A stretch of DNA of 64,000 nt from Pseudomonas syringae (GTDB lineage: Bacteria > Pseudomonadota > Gammaproteobacteria > Pseudomonadales > Pseudomonadaceae). The stretch spans positions 62,001 to 126,000 of the forward strand of contig NZ_WKEQ01000010.1 of assembly GCF_021605415.1 (NCBI RefSeq). Reading direction: 5' to 3'. The translations under genes and the position numbers were made by a program. The notes below the pieces were generated by a model that was given only the letters and a program-made list of their open reading frames with translations, did not search any database and was not told the origin of the DNA. Position 1 is the first letter of the stretch, and each line of letters begins with the position of its first letter. Below, piece by piece: positions 1 to 8,720 of the stretch.

Positions 1-230
1 ACCAGTGCTACGTGGCGTATGCCAACTATTGCGGCAGCGAAGACGATATCCATTATTGCGGCCAAAGCAGCATCGCCGCGCCGGATGGCAGCCGAATCGC
101 CCAGGCCGGTCTGGATGAAGCCTTGATCGTCGGTGAACTGGATCGTCAGTTGATGAACGACTCCCGCGCGGCCAACCGTTACCTGCAAGACCGCCGCCCG
201 CAGCTTTACGGCGCGCTGAACAAGCGCTAA
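1..230 (+). CDS. Carbon-nitrogen hydrolase (nitrilase superfamily), C-terminal end only
   Basis: The reading frame is open from the window edge (frame starting at base 3) and stops at 228-230. The visible ~75 residues (NYCG, then QSSIAAPDGSRIAQAG, then ALIVGELD) look like the last beta-strands of a nitrilase-superfamily amidohydrolase. In that family a short 'G.S.i..pdG' strand precedes the C-terminal tail. The catalytic Glu-Lys-Cys triad would lie upstream of the window, so activity cannot be judged. A carbon-nitrogen hydrolase gene directly upstream of pqqF is the usual pseudomonad order, which supports the call. The apparent GTG start at base 12 is internal. Substrate unknown. Confidence 0.6.
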   Translation, partial: QCYVAYANYCGSEDDIHYCGQSSIAAPDGSRIAQAGLDEALIVGELDRQLMNDSRAANRYLQDRRPQLYGALNKR

Positions 231-268
231 TCCGCTAGCATTGGCACTTCACTGCTCTGGAAGTGCCC

Positions 269-2671
269 ATGCCTGCGCCGACTCACCTTCGCCCCCATTC
301 AGAAACCCTCGCCAATGGCTTGCGCGTGATCTTGCGTCATGCGCCGAACCTCAAGCGCAGCGCAGCAGCGTTGCGGGTCGCGGCCGGCAGTCATGACGTG
401 CCGTTGGCGTGGCCGGGGCTGGCGCACTTTCTTGAGCACCTGCTGTTTCTCGGCACCGAGCGTTTTCCTGCGACCCAAGGGCTGATGCCCTACGTGCAAA
501 GTCATGGCGGGCAGGTAAACGCCAGCACTCGCGAACGAACCACTGATTTCTTCTTTGAATTGCCGACCCGAGCCTTCGCCGGAGGGCTTGAGCGTCTGTC
601 AGACATGCTCGCCCACCCGCGTATGAATTTGGACGATCAGTTGCGGGAACGGGAAGTGCTGCAGGCGGAATTTGTTGCCTGGTCGCAGGACGCCACGGCG
701 CAACAGCAAATGGCATTGTATGACGGCCTGTCGGCGGCGCATCCACTGCGCGGATTCCATGCCGGCAATCGTGACAGCCTGCCGGTGGACAATCCGGCGT
801 TTCAGCAAGCACTGAAGGACTTTCATCAACAGTTTTACCGCACCGGACAAATGACTCTGAGCTTGACCGGGCCGCAGAGCCTGGAGGCGTTGCGTTTGTT
901 GGCAGAACAGTTCGCAGCCGGGCTGCCGGTTGGGGATAAGTTCTCGCAAGCCGCTACCGTTCCGTTGATGGATGGCCCGCCGAAAAGTTATCAACAGGCC
1001 ACCGAGCGCCAGGTCAATTGGCTGTTCGCGTTCGAAAACCTGCCGGACTCGGCGGGCGACGCATTGGCATTTTTGTGTCACTGGATCAACAGCCCGAAAC
1101 CCGGTGGATTACACGCTCATTTGCAGCAACTTAACCTCGCCGAGGGCGTGATAGCCAAGCCACTGTATCGCTTTGCCAGACAAGCACTGTTGCACATCCA
1201 GTTCACGGCGAATGCCGAGTCGGCCACCGTCATTGGCGAACAGCTACTGGACTGGCTCGGCTTCTTCGCCGCGCGGCAGGACTGGCCTGCACTGCGCGAA
1301 GAATACGCAACATTGCTGCAACGTCAGCAACAGGTGAGCGGCGCTCTGCAACTGGCGCGGCTTGAAGATTCGAGCCTGTCCGAATCCGCCGTCGCCGCAT
1401 TGAAACAAATCCTAAAAGAAATGGGCGCTGTGGATAACTTCAGCACTCACTGGCAATTGCCGGGCGCCAACCCCTTCCTGCGATCCACCGAGCCACCGGC
1501 CAACGCCGGCCTGATTCGCGGCCAGACCAGCGCTCACCGTGGTTTGCGCACCTTCGCTCAGGATCGTTCGCGCAATCGTCGGGAACATTCAGCGATGCAG
1601 TTCAGCCAGGTTTTGCCGGACAACACCAGCGAAGGCGCCGTGTACGTGCGCTGGGTATTGGCGCGGGCGCCCGACGCTGATCTGCAATATCGACTTGAAG
1701 AGATTATTGAGGACGCGCGCCAGGCCGGCGTCGAATTGTCCTTCACCTGCGCGGGAAACCAGTGCGTGCTGAAACTGACCGGGCTTCAGGAACTGATGCC
1801 CGGTGTCCTGGAACACGCGCTGAAAATTCTCACGCAACCTGACGCCGATTCCGTTAAACAGGCGCCGCAAACGTTGTTGATACCGATCCGTCAGTTGCTC
1901 CAAGTTCTTCCCGACCATTGTCTTGAACCGGCGGCGACTGTCGTTGACACCCCAAGCCTGTGGACAACGGCGCGTTGGGACGGACTGGCGCTTGGTCTCA
2001 GTCACCAGACCCAGGCGGCGATGGGCCTGGCACTCAGCCGGATTCCCGGTGTGCCCGACAATCAATTGCCCGCGCCCGCCGCAATCAGTGGCCTGCGACT
2101 GTGGGATCAAATCGACTGCACCTCCACCGAACACGCTATTTTGCTGTTCTGCCCGACAGCCAGCCGTGCAATCGCCGACGAAGCGGCTTGGCGTCTGCTC
2201 GCGCATTTGATCCAGACACCGTTCTATCAGCGCCTGCGGGTAGAACTGCAATTGGGCTACGCGGTGTTCAGTTCGCTGCGCCAGATTCATGGCCAGACGG
2301 GAATCCTGTTCGGCGTGCAGTCGCCGAATGTTGCGCCTGCGGCGCTGCTTGAACATCTTCAGCAGGTTGTCGACAGCTTGCCGGCGATCATCGGCAATCT
2401 CGATGATTCGAGCCTGAGCGAGCAGCGCCAGGCCTTGGCGGATCAAATTGATGAACGGAACCTGTCGTTCAAGGAGGCGGCCGAGTTGCTCTGGCAGGCC
2501 AAACTTGCGGGCCACTCGTCGGAATATCTGTCGCAGCTCGCCAGCGCTTTGGGCCAACTGGATCGCGCCAAGCTGCTCGCCAGTGCTCAACAATTGATCG
2601 ACGCCGCTGGCGGTTGGCGCTGTCTAGCGACTTCCCCGACACCGGGCGCCCCATGGCAAGCGGCAAAATGA
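269..2671 (+). CDS. pqqF: PqqF, M16-family zinc metallopeptidase of PQQ biosynthesis
   Basis: A zinc peptidase that with a partner protease is thought to trim the PqqA peptide and release the cross-linked Glu-Tyr unit. The inverted zinc motif HFLEH is at residues 53-57, followed about 75 residues later by a Glu-rich segment (EREVLQAEF) that supplies the third ligand, as in insulysin/pitrilysin enzymes. The 800-residue length and four-module organisation fit PqqF. The ATG at 269 is preferred over the GTG at 263 because the only purine-rich ribosome site (GGAAG, about 259-263) is correctly spaced from 269. It ends 158 bp before pqqA and is the first pqq gene of the cluster. Confidence 0.9.
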   Translation: MPAPTHLRPHSETLANGLRVILRHAPNLKRSAAALRVAAGSHDVPLAWPGLAHFLEHLLFLGTERFPATQGLMPYVQSHGGQVNASTRERTTDFFFELPTRAFAGGLERLSDMLAHPRMNLDDQLREREVLQAEFVAWSQDATAQQQMALYDGLSAAHPLRGFHAGNRDSLPVDNPAFQQALKDFHQQFYRTGQMTLSLTGPQSLEALRLLAEQFAAGLPVGDKFSQAATVPLMDGPPKSYQQATERQVNWLFAFENLPDSAGDALAFLCHWINSPKPGGLHAHLQQLNLAEGVIAKPLYRFARQALLHIQFTANAESATVIGEQLLDWLGFFAARQDWPALREEYATLLQRQQQVSGALQLARLEDSSLSESAVAALKQILKEMGAVDNFSTHWQLPGANPFLRSTEPPANAGLIRGQTSAHRGLRTFAQDRSRNRREHSAMQFSQVLPDNTSEGAVYVRWVLARAPDADLQYRLEEIIEDARQAGVELSFTCAGNQCVLKLTGLQELMPGVLEHALKILTQPDADSVKQAPQTLLIPIRQLLQVLPDHCLEPAATVVDTPSLWTTARWDGLALGLSHQTQAAMGLALSRIPGVPDNQLPAPAAISGLRLWDQIDCTSTEHAILLFCPTASRAIADEAAWRLLAHLIQTPFYQRLRVELQLGYAVFSSLRQIHGQTGILFGVQSPNVAPAALLEHLQQVVDSLPAIIGNLDDSSLSEQRQALADQIDERNLSFKEAAELLWQAKLAGHSSEYLSQLASALGQLDRAKLLASAQQLIDAAGGWRCLATSPTPGAPWQAAK

Positions 2672-2729
2672 TCATTACCGACGCTGCAACGAGCTTTCTC
2701 AAAGTTTCACGGGCAATCCCCCTGAAATT

Positions 2730-2757
2730 TTGAGTAACATAGCAGCCTATCTAAATG
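2730..2757 (+). promoter_or_regulatory. Possible sigma-70 promoter for pqqA
   Basis: TTGAGT (2730-2735) and TAAATG (2752-2757) are 16 bp apart, about 70 bp upstream of the pqqA start. The spacing is acceptable but the -10 is weak, so this is only a candidate. Confidence 0.3.
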
Positions 2758-2790
2758 GAACATCCCAGTGCTGCCGTGGACTATACCTAT

Positions 2791-2804
2791 GGATAGCGCT
2801 ATCC
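2791..2804. promoter_or_regulatory. Perfect 14-bp palindrome in the pqqA leader
   Basis: GGATAGCGCTATCC is a perfect palindrome 25 bp upstream of the pqqA start and just before its GAAGGAG ribosome site (about 2816-2823). It could be an operator or a small leader hairpin. No known regulator motif is matched. Confidence 0.4.
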
Positions 2805-2829
2805 CACCCACCTGAAGAAGGAGTCATTT

Positions 2830-2904
2830 ATGTCTTGGACAAAACCAGCCTACACCGACCTGCGCATCGGCTTCGAAGTCACCATGTACTTCGCCAGCCG
2901 CTGA
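2830..2904 (+). CDS. pqqA: PqqA, PQQ precursor peptide
   Basis: A 24-residue ribosomally made precursor, too short for ordinary ORF calling. It reads [20 protein letters not shown] followed by FASR. The conserved Glu16 and Tyr20, whose side chains are cross-linked by PqqE to form the PQQ skeleton, have the family spacing (EVTMY). A strong ribosome site (AAGAAGGAG) ends about 7 bases before the ATG, consistent with high expression of the substrate peptide. It is followed by a hairpin (2931-2957) that separates it from pqqB. Confidence 0.97.
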
Positions 2905-2930
2905 GTTCTGCTTCTAGAAAATTGCAGTGC

Positions 2931-2957
2931 AACGCCTCGGCTCGCCGGGGCGTTTTT
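2931..2957 (+). terminator. Hairpin with T-run between pqqA and pqqB (attenuator-like)
   Basis: AACGCC(T)CGG, loop CTCG, CCG(G)GGCGTT, then a T-rich tract: a rho-independent-type hairpin 26 bp after the pqqA stop and 30 bp before pqqB. It would let pqqA mRNA accumulate above the enzyme genes, a pattern seen in other pqq operons. Confidence 0.7.
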
Positions 2958-2986
2958 ATTTTCAGCGTTGAAATGATGGAGCGCTC

Positions 2987-3898
2987 ATGTTTGTCCAGAT
3001 TCTGGGTTCCGCCGCCGGCGGTGGTTTTCCGCAGTGGAACTGCAACTGCGTCAACTGCGCAGGTTTTCGTGACGGCAGCCTGAATGCCCACGCCCGCACC
3101 CAATCGTCCATCGCAATCTCCGATGACGGCGTGAACTGGGTGCTGTGCAACGCTTCGCCGGACATCCGCGCGCAGTTGCAAAGTTTCGCTCCGATGCAAC
3201 CGGGCCGAGCCCTGCGCGACACCGGCATCAGCGCGATCATTTTGATGGACAGTCAGATCGACCACACCACCGGTCTGCTGAGCTTGCGCGAGGGCTGCCC
3301 GCATCAGGTCTGGTGCACGGACATGGTTCATGAAGACCTGAGCACAGGTTTTCCGCTGTTCACCATGTTGACGCACTGGAATGGCGGGCTGGACTGGAAC
3401 CGCATCGAACTCGACCAGAGTTTCACCGTCGCCGCCTGCCCGAACCTGCGTTTCACCCCGCTGCCACTGCGCAGCGCCGCGCCGCCTTATTCGCCACACC
3501 GCTTCGATCCGCATCCGGGCGACAACATTGGCCTGATCGTCGAAGACTTGAAGACCGGCGGCAAACTGTTTTATGCGCCGGGCCTGGGCAAGGTGGACGC
3601 GCCGCTGCTCGAAATCATGGCCGCCAGCGACTGCCTGCTGGTGGACGGCACGATGTGGGACGACGATGAAATGCAACGTCGCGGCGTCGGCACCCGCACC
3701 GGGCGCGAGATGGGCCACCTCGCGCAGAACGGCCCCGGCGGCATGCTCGAAGTGCTTGAGCGATTGCCCGAACAACGCAAAATCCTCATACACATCAACA
3801 ACACCAACCCGATTCTCGATGAAGATTCGCCGGAACGTGCCGAACTGGCGCGGCGTGATGTTGAAGTGGCCTTTGATGGCATGAGTATTGTGCTGTAA
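2987..3898 (+). CDS. pqqB: PqqB, metallo-hydrolase-like PQQ biosynthesis protein
   Basis: A 303-residue protein of the metallo-beta-lactamase fold, proposed to hydroxylate the Glu-Tyr intermediate before PqqC. The N-terminus ([19 protein letters not shown]) and the double-Cys segment NCNCVNC are family signatures. A zinc-type cluster is partly kept ([11 protein letters not shown], and [13 protein letters not shown] near the C-terminus). Length matches PqqB (~300). The ATG at 2987 follows a weak GGAG site. The gene is separated from pqqC by a REP pair (3908-3981). Confidence 0.95.
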   Translation: MFVQILGSAAGGGFPQWNCNCVNCAGFRDGSLNAHARTQSSIAISDDGVNWVLCNASPDIRAQLQSFAPMQPGRALRDTGISAIILMDSQIDHTTGLLSLREGCPHQVWCTDMVHEDLSTGFPLFTMLTHWNGGLDWNRIELDQSFTVAACPNLRFTPLPLRSAAPPYSPHRFDPHPGDNIGLIVEDLKTGGKLFYAPGLGKVDAPLLEIMAASDCLLVDGTMWDDDEMQRRGVGTRTGREMGHLAQNGPGGMLEVLERLPEQRKILIHINNTNPILDEDSPERAELARRDVEVAFDGMSIVL

Positions 3899-3907
3899 CG
3901 GATAGCC

Positions 3908-3981
3908 CTATCGCTGGCAAGCCAGCTCCCACAATGTTCTGTGGCGTACACGAAACCTGTGGGCTGGCTCGCCAGCGATGA
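3908..3981. repeat. REP pair (GCTGGCAAGCCAGC family) inside the pqq operon
   Basis: ATCGCTGGCAAGCCAGCTCC (about 3909-3928) faces its reverse complement variant (3958-3979). Each arm contains its own small palindrome. It lies between pqqB and pqqC. Such pairs fold into mRNA hairpins and may set relative transcript stability. Confidence 0.85.
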
Positions 3982-4031
3982 CGTCTGTACAGACATCCAA
4001 GATTCCAACGGTTGTTCCCCGGAGAACCGCA

Positions 4032-4784
4032 ATGACCGACACCCCGATGTCCCCCGCTGAATTCGAAGCGGCCCTGCGCGCCAAGGGCGCCTATTACCAC
4101 ATTCATCACCCGTATCATGTGGCGATGTACGAGGGGCGCGCCACCCGCGAGCAGATTCAGGGCTGGGTCGCCAACCGCTTCTACTATCAGGTGAACATCC
4201 CCCTGAAAGACGCGGCGATTCTTGCCAACTGCCCGGATCGCGAGATCCGTCGCGAGTGGATCCAGCGCCTGCTCGACCACGACGGCGCGCCCGGTGAAGA
4301 CGGTGGCATCGAAGCCTGGTTGCGCCTCGGCGAGGCTGTCGGCCTCGACCCGGATCAACTGCGTTCTCAGGAACTGGTGCTGCCTGGCGTGCGATTCGCC
4401 GTCGATGCTTACGTCAATTTCGCCCGCCGCGCCAGTTGGCAGGAGGCCGCCAGTAGCTCGCTGACCGAACTGTTCGCACCGCAGATCCACCAGTCGCGCC
4501 TCGACAGCTGGCCGCAGCATTACCCGTGGATCGACCCGGCCGGTTATGAATATTTCCGCACCCGCCTCGGTCAGGCGCGCCGCGACGTTGAGCATGGCCT
4601 GACGATCACGTTGCAGCACTACACGACCCGCGAAGGCCAAGAGCGCATGCTGGAAATTCTCCAGTTCAAACTGGACATCCTTTGGAGCATGCTCGATGCC
4701 ATGAGCATGGCCTACGAACTGAACCGCCCGCCGTATCACAGCGTCACAGCAGAACGGGTCTGGCATAAAGGAATCACCTTATGA
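4032..4784 (+). CDS. pqqC: PqqC, pyrroloquinoline-quinone synthase
   Basis: The cofactor-free oxidase that performs the final ring closure and eight-electron oxidation giving PQQ. 250 residues, the family length. Conserved segments include [20 protein letters not shown] and [20 protein letters not shown], with many His/Tyr/Arg residues around the active site. The ATG at 4032 is chosen because a CCCCGGAGAA ribosome site lies just upstream; the earlier in-frame start at 3978 lies in the REP pair and adds non-family sequence. Its stop overlaps the pqqD start (ATGA). Confidence 0.95.
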   Translation: MTDTPMSPAEFEAALRAKGAYYHIHHPYHVAMYEGRATREQIQGWVANRFYYQVNIPLKDAAILANCPDREIRREWIQRLLDHDGAPGEDGGIEAWLRLGEAVGLDPDQLRSQELVLPGVRFAVDAYVNFARRASWQEAASSSLTELFAPQIHQSRLDSWPQHYPWIDPAGYEYFRTRLGQARRDVEHGLTITLQHYTTREGQERMLEILQFKLDILWSMLDAMSMAYELNRPPYHSVTAERVWHKGITL

Positions 4785-5056
4785 GTTTCGACCGCAGCAA
4801 AACCCCGACCTGGCGTCCCGGCTATCGTTTCCAGTACGAGCCGGCGCAAAAGGGCCACGTGCTGCTCTATCCGGAAGGGATGATCAAACTCAACGACAGC
4901 GCCGCGCTGATCGGTGGTCTGATCGACGGCGAGCGGGATGTCGCGGCCATCATCGCCCAACTCGACGAGCAGTTCCCCGGCGTGCCTGAACTCGGTGAAG
5001 ACATCGAGCAATTCATGGAGGTTGCCCGTGCGCAGCACTGGATCGAACTTGCCTGA
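4781..5056 (+). CDS. pqqD: PqqD, PqqA-binding chaperone
   Basis: A 91-residue RiPP-recognition element that binds PqqA and presents it to the radical-SAM enzyme PqqE. It has the typical winged-helix sequence with [21 protein letters not shown] and a C-terminal acidic helical part ([19 protein letters not shown]). The ATG overlaps the pqqC stop by 4 bp. Its 3' end overlaps the proposed pqqE start by 29 bp, consistent with coupled translation of two proteins that work as a complex. Confidence 0.95.
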   Translation: MSFDRSKTPTWRPGYRFQYEPAQKGHVLLYPEGMIKLNDSAALIGGLIDGERDVAAIIAQLDEQFPGVPELGEDIEQFMEVARAQHWIELA

Positions 5057-6200
5057 CTCATCGGTGCAAGTACCGCCCACACCCGAAATCGGCCTGCCGC
5101 TGTGGTTGCTTGCCGAGCTGACGTACCGCTGCCCGCTGCAATGCCCGTATTGCTCCAATCCGCTGGATTTCGCCGAGCAAGGCAAAGAGCTGAGCACCGA
5201 GCAGTGGATCAAGGTGTTCAAAGAGGCGCGGGAAATGGGCGCGGCGCAACTGGGCTTTTCCGGCGGCGAACCGCTGGTGCGCCAGGATCTGGCCGAGCTG
5301 ATCGGCGAGGCGCGCAAACTGGGTTTCTACACCAACCTGATCACCTCCGGCATCGGTCTGACCAAGCAGAAAATCAGCGACTTCAAGAAGGCCGGTCTCG
5401 ATCACATCCAGATCAGCTTCCAGGCCAGTGACGAGCAAGTGAACAACCTGCTCGCGGGGTCGAAAAAAGCCTTCGCGCAAAAGCTGGAAATGGCCCGCGC
5501 GGTGAAAGCCCACGGCTATCCGATGGTGCTGAACTTCGTCACCCATCGGCACAACATCGACAAAATCGACCGCATCATCGAGCTGTGCATCGCTTTGGAA
5601 GCGGACTTCGTCGAACTCGCCACCTGCCAGTTCTACGGCTGGGCGCAGCTCAACCGCGTCGGGTTGTTGCCGACCAAGGAACAACTGGTGCGTGCCGAAC
5701 GCATCACCAACGAATACCGCGCCAAACTGGAAGCCGAAGGGCATCCGTGCAAGCTGATTTTCGTGACACCGGACTACTACGAAGAGCGCCCGAAAGCCTG
5801 CATGAACGGCTGGGGTAGCATTTTTCTTACAGTCACCCCGGACGGAACCGCCCTGCCCTGTCATGGCGCCCGACAGCTGCCGGTACAATTTCCCAACGTC
5901 CGCGACCACACAATGCAGCACATCTGGTACGACTCGTTCGGCTTCAATCGCTTTCGCGGTTACGACTGGATGCCTGAGCCGTGCCGCTCCTGCGACGAGA
6001 AGGAAAAGGACTTCGGCGGCTGCCGCTGCCAGGCGTTCATGCTCACGGGTGACGCGAGTAATGCCGATCCGGTGTGTAGCAAATCAGAACAGCACGGCGT
6101 AATCCTCAAGGCACGCGAAGAAGCCGAGCACGCCACTCAAACCATCGAACAACTGGCCTTCCGCAATGAACGAAACTCGCGCCTCATCGCCAAAGGCTGA
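5028..6200 (+). CDS. pqqE: PqqE, radical SAM PqqA cross-linking enzyme
   Basis: The radical-SAM/SPASM enzyme that forms the C-C bond between Glu16 and Tyr20 of PqqA. The [4Fe-4S] motif CPLQCPYC is at residues 35-42 (CX3CX2C). The C-terminal SPASM Cys set follows: CMNGWGS, CHGA, then CRSC, GGCRC and PVC. A GTG start at 5028 is chosen because GGAGG (5017-5021) lies 6 bases upstream and gives the family length (390 residues); the longer open frame back to 4938 is pqqD in another frame. Its end overlaps pqqM by 35 bp. Confidence 0.93.
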   Translation: MRSTGSNLPDSSVQVPPTPEIGLPLWLLAELTYRCPLQCPYCSNPLDFAEQGKELSTEQWIKVFKEAREMGAAQLGFSGGEPLVRQDLAELIGEARKLGFYTNLITSGIGLTKQKISDFKKAGLDHIQISFQASDEQVNNLLAGSKKAFAQKLEMARAVKAHGYPMVLNFVTHRHNIDKIDRIIELCIALEADFVELATCQFYGWAQLNRVGLLPTKEQLVRAERITNEYRAKLEAEGHPCKLIFVTPDYYEERPKACMNGWGSIFLTVTPDGTALPCHGARQLPVQFPNVRDHTMQHIWYDSFGFNRFRGYDWMPEPCRSCDEKEKDFGGCRCQAFMLTGDASNADPVCSKSEQHGVILKAREEAEHATQTIEQLAFRNERNSRLIAKG

Positions 6201-7977
6201 GCCTTTCAGCGCCACTGCCGCCGTTGCCGCCGGGGTGGACTTTGCCGAGCTGCAACTCGGCGACAACGGCTTGTTCTGGAACGAATACCGTCCCGTCGAC
6301 GCCGCGTGCCGGATCTGGCATTGGCGTGACGGTGAGGCAAAATGCCTGACGCCGGATGGTTTCAGTGTGCGCAGTCGGGTGTACGAATATGGCGGCGGCG
6401 CGTTTTGTCTGACCGCTGACGGGGTGGTTTTCGTCAATGAGACGGATCAGCAGCTCTATCGCCAAACCCTGGGCGGCGAGCCCGAAGCGCTGACCCTGGG
6501 TGACTGCCGTTACGGTGATCTGCGGTTCGCTCACGGCCAGGTATTGGCGGTCGAGGAACAGTTTGATTGTCATCGACTGGTGGCGATTGATCTGGCCGGT
6601 GGTCAACGGCATTTGCTCGCCGAAGGTGCGGACTTTTATGCGGCGCCGACCATCAGTGAGGATGGGCAGCGATTGGCGTGGATTGAATGGAGTCGCCCGC
6701 ATCAGCCGTGGACGTCGACTCGTCTGATGGTCGCTGAGCGGTTGGCCGATGGTGAGTTTGCCGCGCCTCGTTGCGTGGCGGGTAACGCCGCTGAAGAATC
6801 TGTTCAACAACCGCGCTTCGGTGCTGACGGACGGCTTTTCTGCCTGACCGACCGTGGCGGATTCTGGCAACCGTGGGTCGAATCAACGCAGGGCTTGCAA
6901 GCACTGAGCAGCGCCGAGGCCGATCACGCGCCGGCACCGTGGCAACTGGGCGGTTGCACCTGGCTGCCGGTGGGTAATAGCTATCTGGCGACGTGGAGTG
7001 AGGGCGGCTTTGGCCATCTGGGACTTGAAGGTGAGGACTTCTCGGGCAATTACAGCCGTTTCCGGCATCTGGCGCTGGATGAAAAGTTTATCTACTGCAT
7101 CGCCGCCTCGCCGGTCAGTCCTTCGGCGGTGATTGCCATTGATCGCGGGTCTCACGACGTCACCGTGCTGGCCGGCGGCAATGCGCCGCTGTCGGCCGAA
7201 CGCATCAGCCGTCCGCAAACCCTGCGTTATCCCAGTGGCTCGGGCGAAGCACATGGTTTCTTTTACCCGGCGATGAACGGCGAAACAAAGCCGCCGCTGG
7301 TGGTGTTCATTCACGGTGGCCCGACATCGGCGTGCTACCCGATGCTCGACCCGCGCATCCAGTATTGGACGCAGCGTGGGTTCGCCGTCGCCGATCTCAA
7401 CTACCGTGGCAGCAGCGGTTATGGCCGGGCGTACCGGCAAGCGTTACAGCTGGGTTGGGGCGAGGTGGATGTCGAAGACGCCTGCGCGGTGGTGGCATAC
7501 CTGGCCGACCGCAAAATGATCGACGGCGAGCGTGCGTTCATTCGCGGCGGTAGCGCAGGTGGCTACACGACGTTGTGCGCACTGGCGTTTCATCAGGTGT
7601 TCCGCGCGGGCGCCAGCCTCTACGGCGTCAGTGATCCGGTTACACTGGGCCGCGCGACACACAAGTTCGAGGGCGATTACCTGGACTGGCTGATCGGTGA
7701 TCCGGTTGAGGACGCCGAACGCTACGCCGCCCGAACGCCGCTACTGCACGCCGGTAATATCCGCGTACCAGTGATTTTCTTTCAAGGTGAACTCGACGCC
7801 GTGGTCGTGCCGCAGCAGACCCGTGACATGGTCACAGCCTTGGAAAACAACGGCATCCCGGTCCAAGCGCACTACTACGCCGATGAACGCCACGGCTTCC
7901 GCCGGGCGGAGAATCAGGCGCATGCGCTGGAATACGAGTGGAAGTTCTATAGAACGGTAATGGGTGTGGCGGATTGA
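6166..7977 (+). CDS. pqqM: S9-family serine peptidase at the end of the pqq operon (PqqM)
   Basis: A 603-residue prolyl-oligopeptidase-type protein: an N-terminal beta-propeller (about 1-350) and a C-terminal alpha/beta-hydrolase. The catalytic triad is visible as Ser463 in GGSAGGY, Asp544 in QGELDAVV and His576 in DERHGF. The oxyanion segment FIHGGPTSA is also present. The start lies inside the pqqE 3' end (35 bp overlap), so it belongs to the operon. Fluorescent pseudomonads keep this gene here, where it is called pqqM. A role in clearing PqqA-derived peptides is plausible but is inference. Confidence 0.8.
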   Translation: MNETRASSPKAEPFSATAAVAAGVDFAELQLGDNGLFWNEYRPVDAACRIWHWRDGEAKCLTPDGFSVRSRVYEYGGGAFCLTADGVVFVNETDQQLYRQTLGGEPEALTLGDCRYGDLRFAHGQVLAVEEQFDCHRLVAIDLAGGQRHLLAEGADFYAAPTISEDGQRLAWIEWSRPHQPWTSTRLMVAERLADGEFAAPRCVAGNAAEESVQQPRFGADGRLFCLTDRGGFWQPWVESTQGLQALSSAEADHAPAPWQLGGCTWLPVGNSYLATWSEGGFGHLGLEGEDFSGNYSRFRHLALDEKFIYCIAASPVSPSAVIAIDRGSHDVTVLAGGNAPLSAERISRPQTLRYPSGSGEAHGFFYPAMNGETKPPLVVFIHGGPTSACYPMLDPRIQYWTQRGFAVADLNYRGSSGYGRAYRQALQLGWGEVDVEDACAVVAYLADRKMIDGERAFIRGGSAGGYTTLCALAFHQVFRAGASLYGVSDPVTLGRATHKFEGDYLDWLIGDPVEDAERYAARTPLLHAGNIRVPVIFFQGELDAVVVPQQTRDMVTALENNGIPVQAHYYADERHGFRRAENQAHALEYEWKFYRTVMGVAD

Positions 7978-7978
7978 G

Positions 7979-8059
7979 CTATCGCGAGCAGGCTCGCGCC
8001 ACAGGGGATTTATCTTGCTCACACTTCCCCTGTAGGAGCGAGCCTGCTCGCGAAGGCGA
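7979..8059. repeat. REP pair (GCGAGCAGGCTCGC family)
   Basis: ATCGCGAGCAGGCTCGCGCC (from 7981) faces GTAGGAGCGAGCCTGCTCGC (8032-8051), head to head, directly after the pqqM stop. Confidence 0.85.
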
Positions 8060-8078
8060 CCATCAGATGCCGCAGCAC

Positions 8079-8237
8079 TCAGCGCTTGGCAATGATGTAC
8101 ACCGCATGCACGATCCCGGGGATGTAACCGCACAAAGTCAGCAGAATATTCAGCCAGAACGCGCCGCCGAAACCTACTTGCAAAAACACACCCAGCGGCG
8201 GCAACAGAATGGCGATGATGATGCGGATAAAGTCCAT
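8079..8237 (-). CDS. YqaE/Pmp3-family small membrane protein
   Basis: A 52-residue protein that reads MDFIRIIIAILLPPLGVFLQ, then VGFGGAFWLNILLTLCGYIP, then GIVHAVYIIAKR. Two hydrophobic helices with the LPPLGVFLQ and LTLCGYIPGIVHA signatures are diagnostic of the Pmp3/YqaE (UPF0057) family, inner-membrane peptides linked to membrane potential and stress. The ATG has GGAG-type bases upstream on the minus strand (CAAGGAGCACG). It is a stand-alone gene between a REP pair and an antitoxin-like remnant. Confidence 0.9.
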   Translation of the reverse strand: MDFIRIIIAILLPPLGVFLQVGFGGAFWLNILLTLCGYIPGIVHAVYIIAKR

Positions 8238-8319
8238 GAGCGTGCTCCTTGAGGGGTTGGCTCAAATGAGCCATACACGCTAATGACCTTTGGCGTTTGT
8301 CAGGGTTCAGTACATTGAT

Positions 8320-8570
8320 TCAGGCAAGAATCTGCAGACCGTGCGTCTTCACGATACTCAGCAACTTCAACGCCATTCCGCTGGGGTGCTTATCACCCCC
8401 TCCCATTGTTTGATCGTCGAGGCGCTGGTGTTCAGATACCGCGCAAACACCGGCTGACTGACATTGTTACGTTCACGCAACGCCTTGATCTCCTGCGCAG
8501 CAAACGCCTCTGGCACCGTTGCCAGGCAGGATTCATCGAATTCGGAAACCGCAGTCCCTGCGAGTGCGCT
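8320..8570 (-). pseudogene. Broken HTH (antitoxin-type) regulator gene
   Basis: Read on the minus strand from about 8570, the frame gives EFDESCLATVPEAFAAQEIK, then ALRERNNVSQPVFARYLNTS, then ASTIKQWE. This is the HTH domain of HigA/RelB-associated XRE regulators. At about 8396-8405 the frame is lost: one base is missing in a run of G (GGGAGGGGGTGAT). The next frame then carries the expected end HPSGMALKLLSIVKTHGLQI followed by LA and a stop at 8320. No start codon exists upstream in frame. The gene is therefore truncated at the 5' end and frameshifted. No toxin partner remains. Confidence 0.65.
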
Positions 8571-8632
8571 TTAAAAAACCATTGGCGCAAACAACTCGCA
8601 ACCGCCAATCCGCGCCCGGCAAAATCCAGCCA

Positions 8633-8672
8633 CAAAAAAACGCCCCACACCAAAAGAATCAGGTATGGGGCG
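8633..8672 (-). terminator. Rho-independent terminator of the aminotransferase gene
   Basis: On the minus strand: CGCCCCATA, loop, TGGGGCG followed by TTTTTTT. It lies 50 bp after the stop of the aminotransferase gene. Confidence 0.8.
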
Positions 8673-8720
8673 TGCGTTATACCGCGAGACGGTTCGGGAA
8701 TTCGGACAGGACGGTTCCGA

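Noticed and set aside
3978..4031. Upstream start for pqqC
   Set aside because: The extra residues are not in the family and lie next to the REP pair. The CGGAGAA site fits the ATG at 4032.
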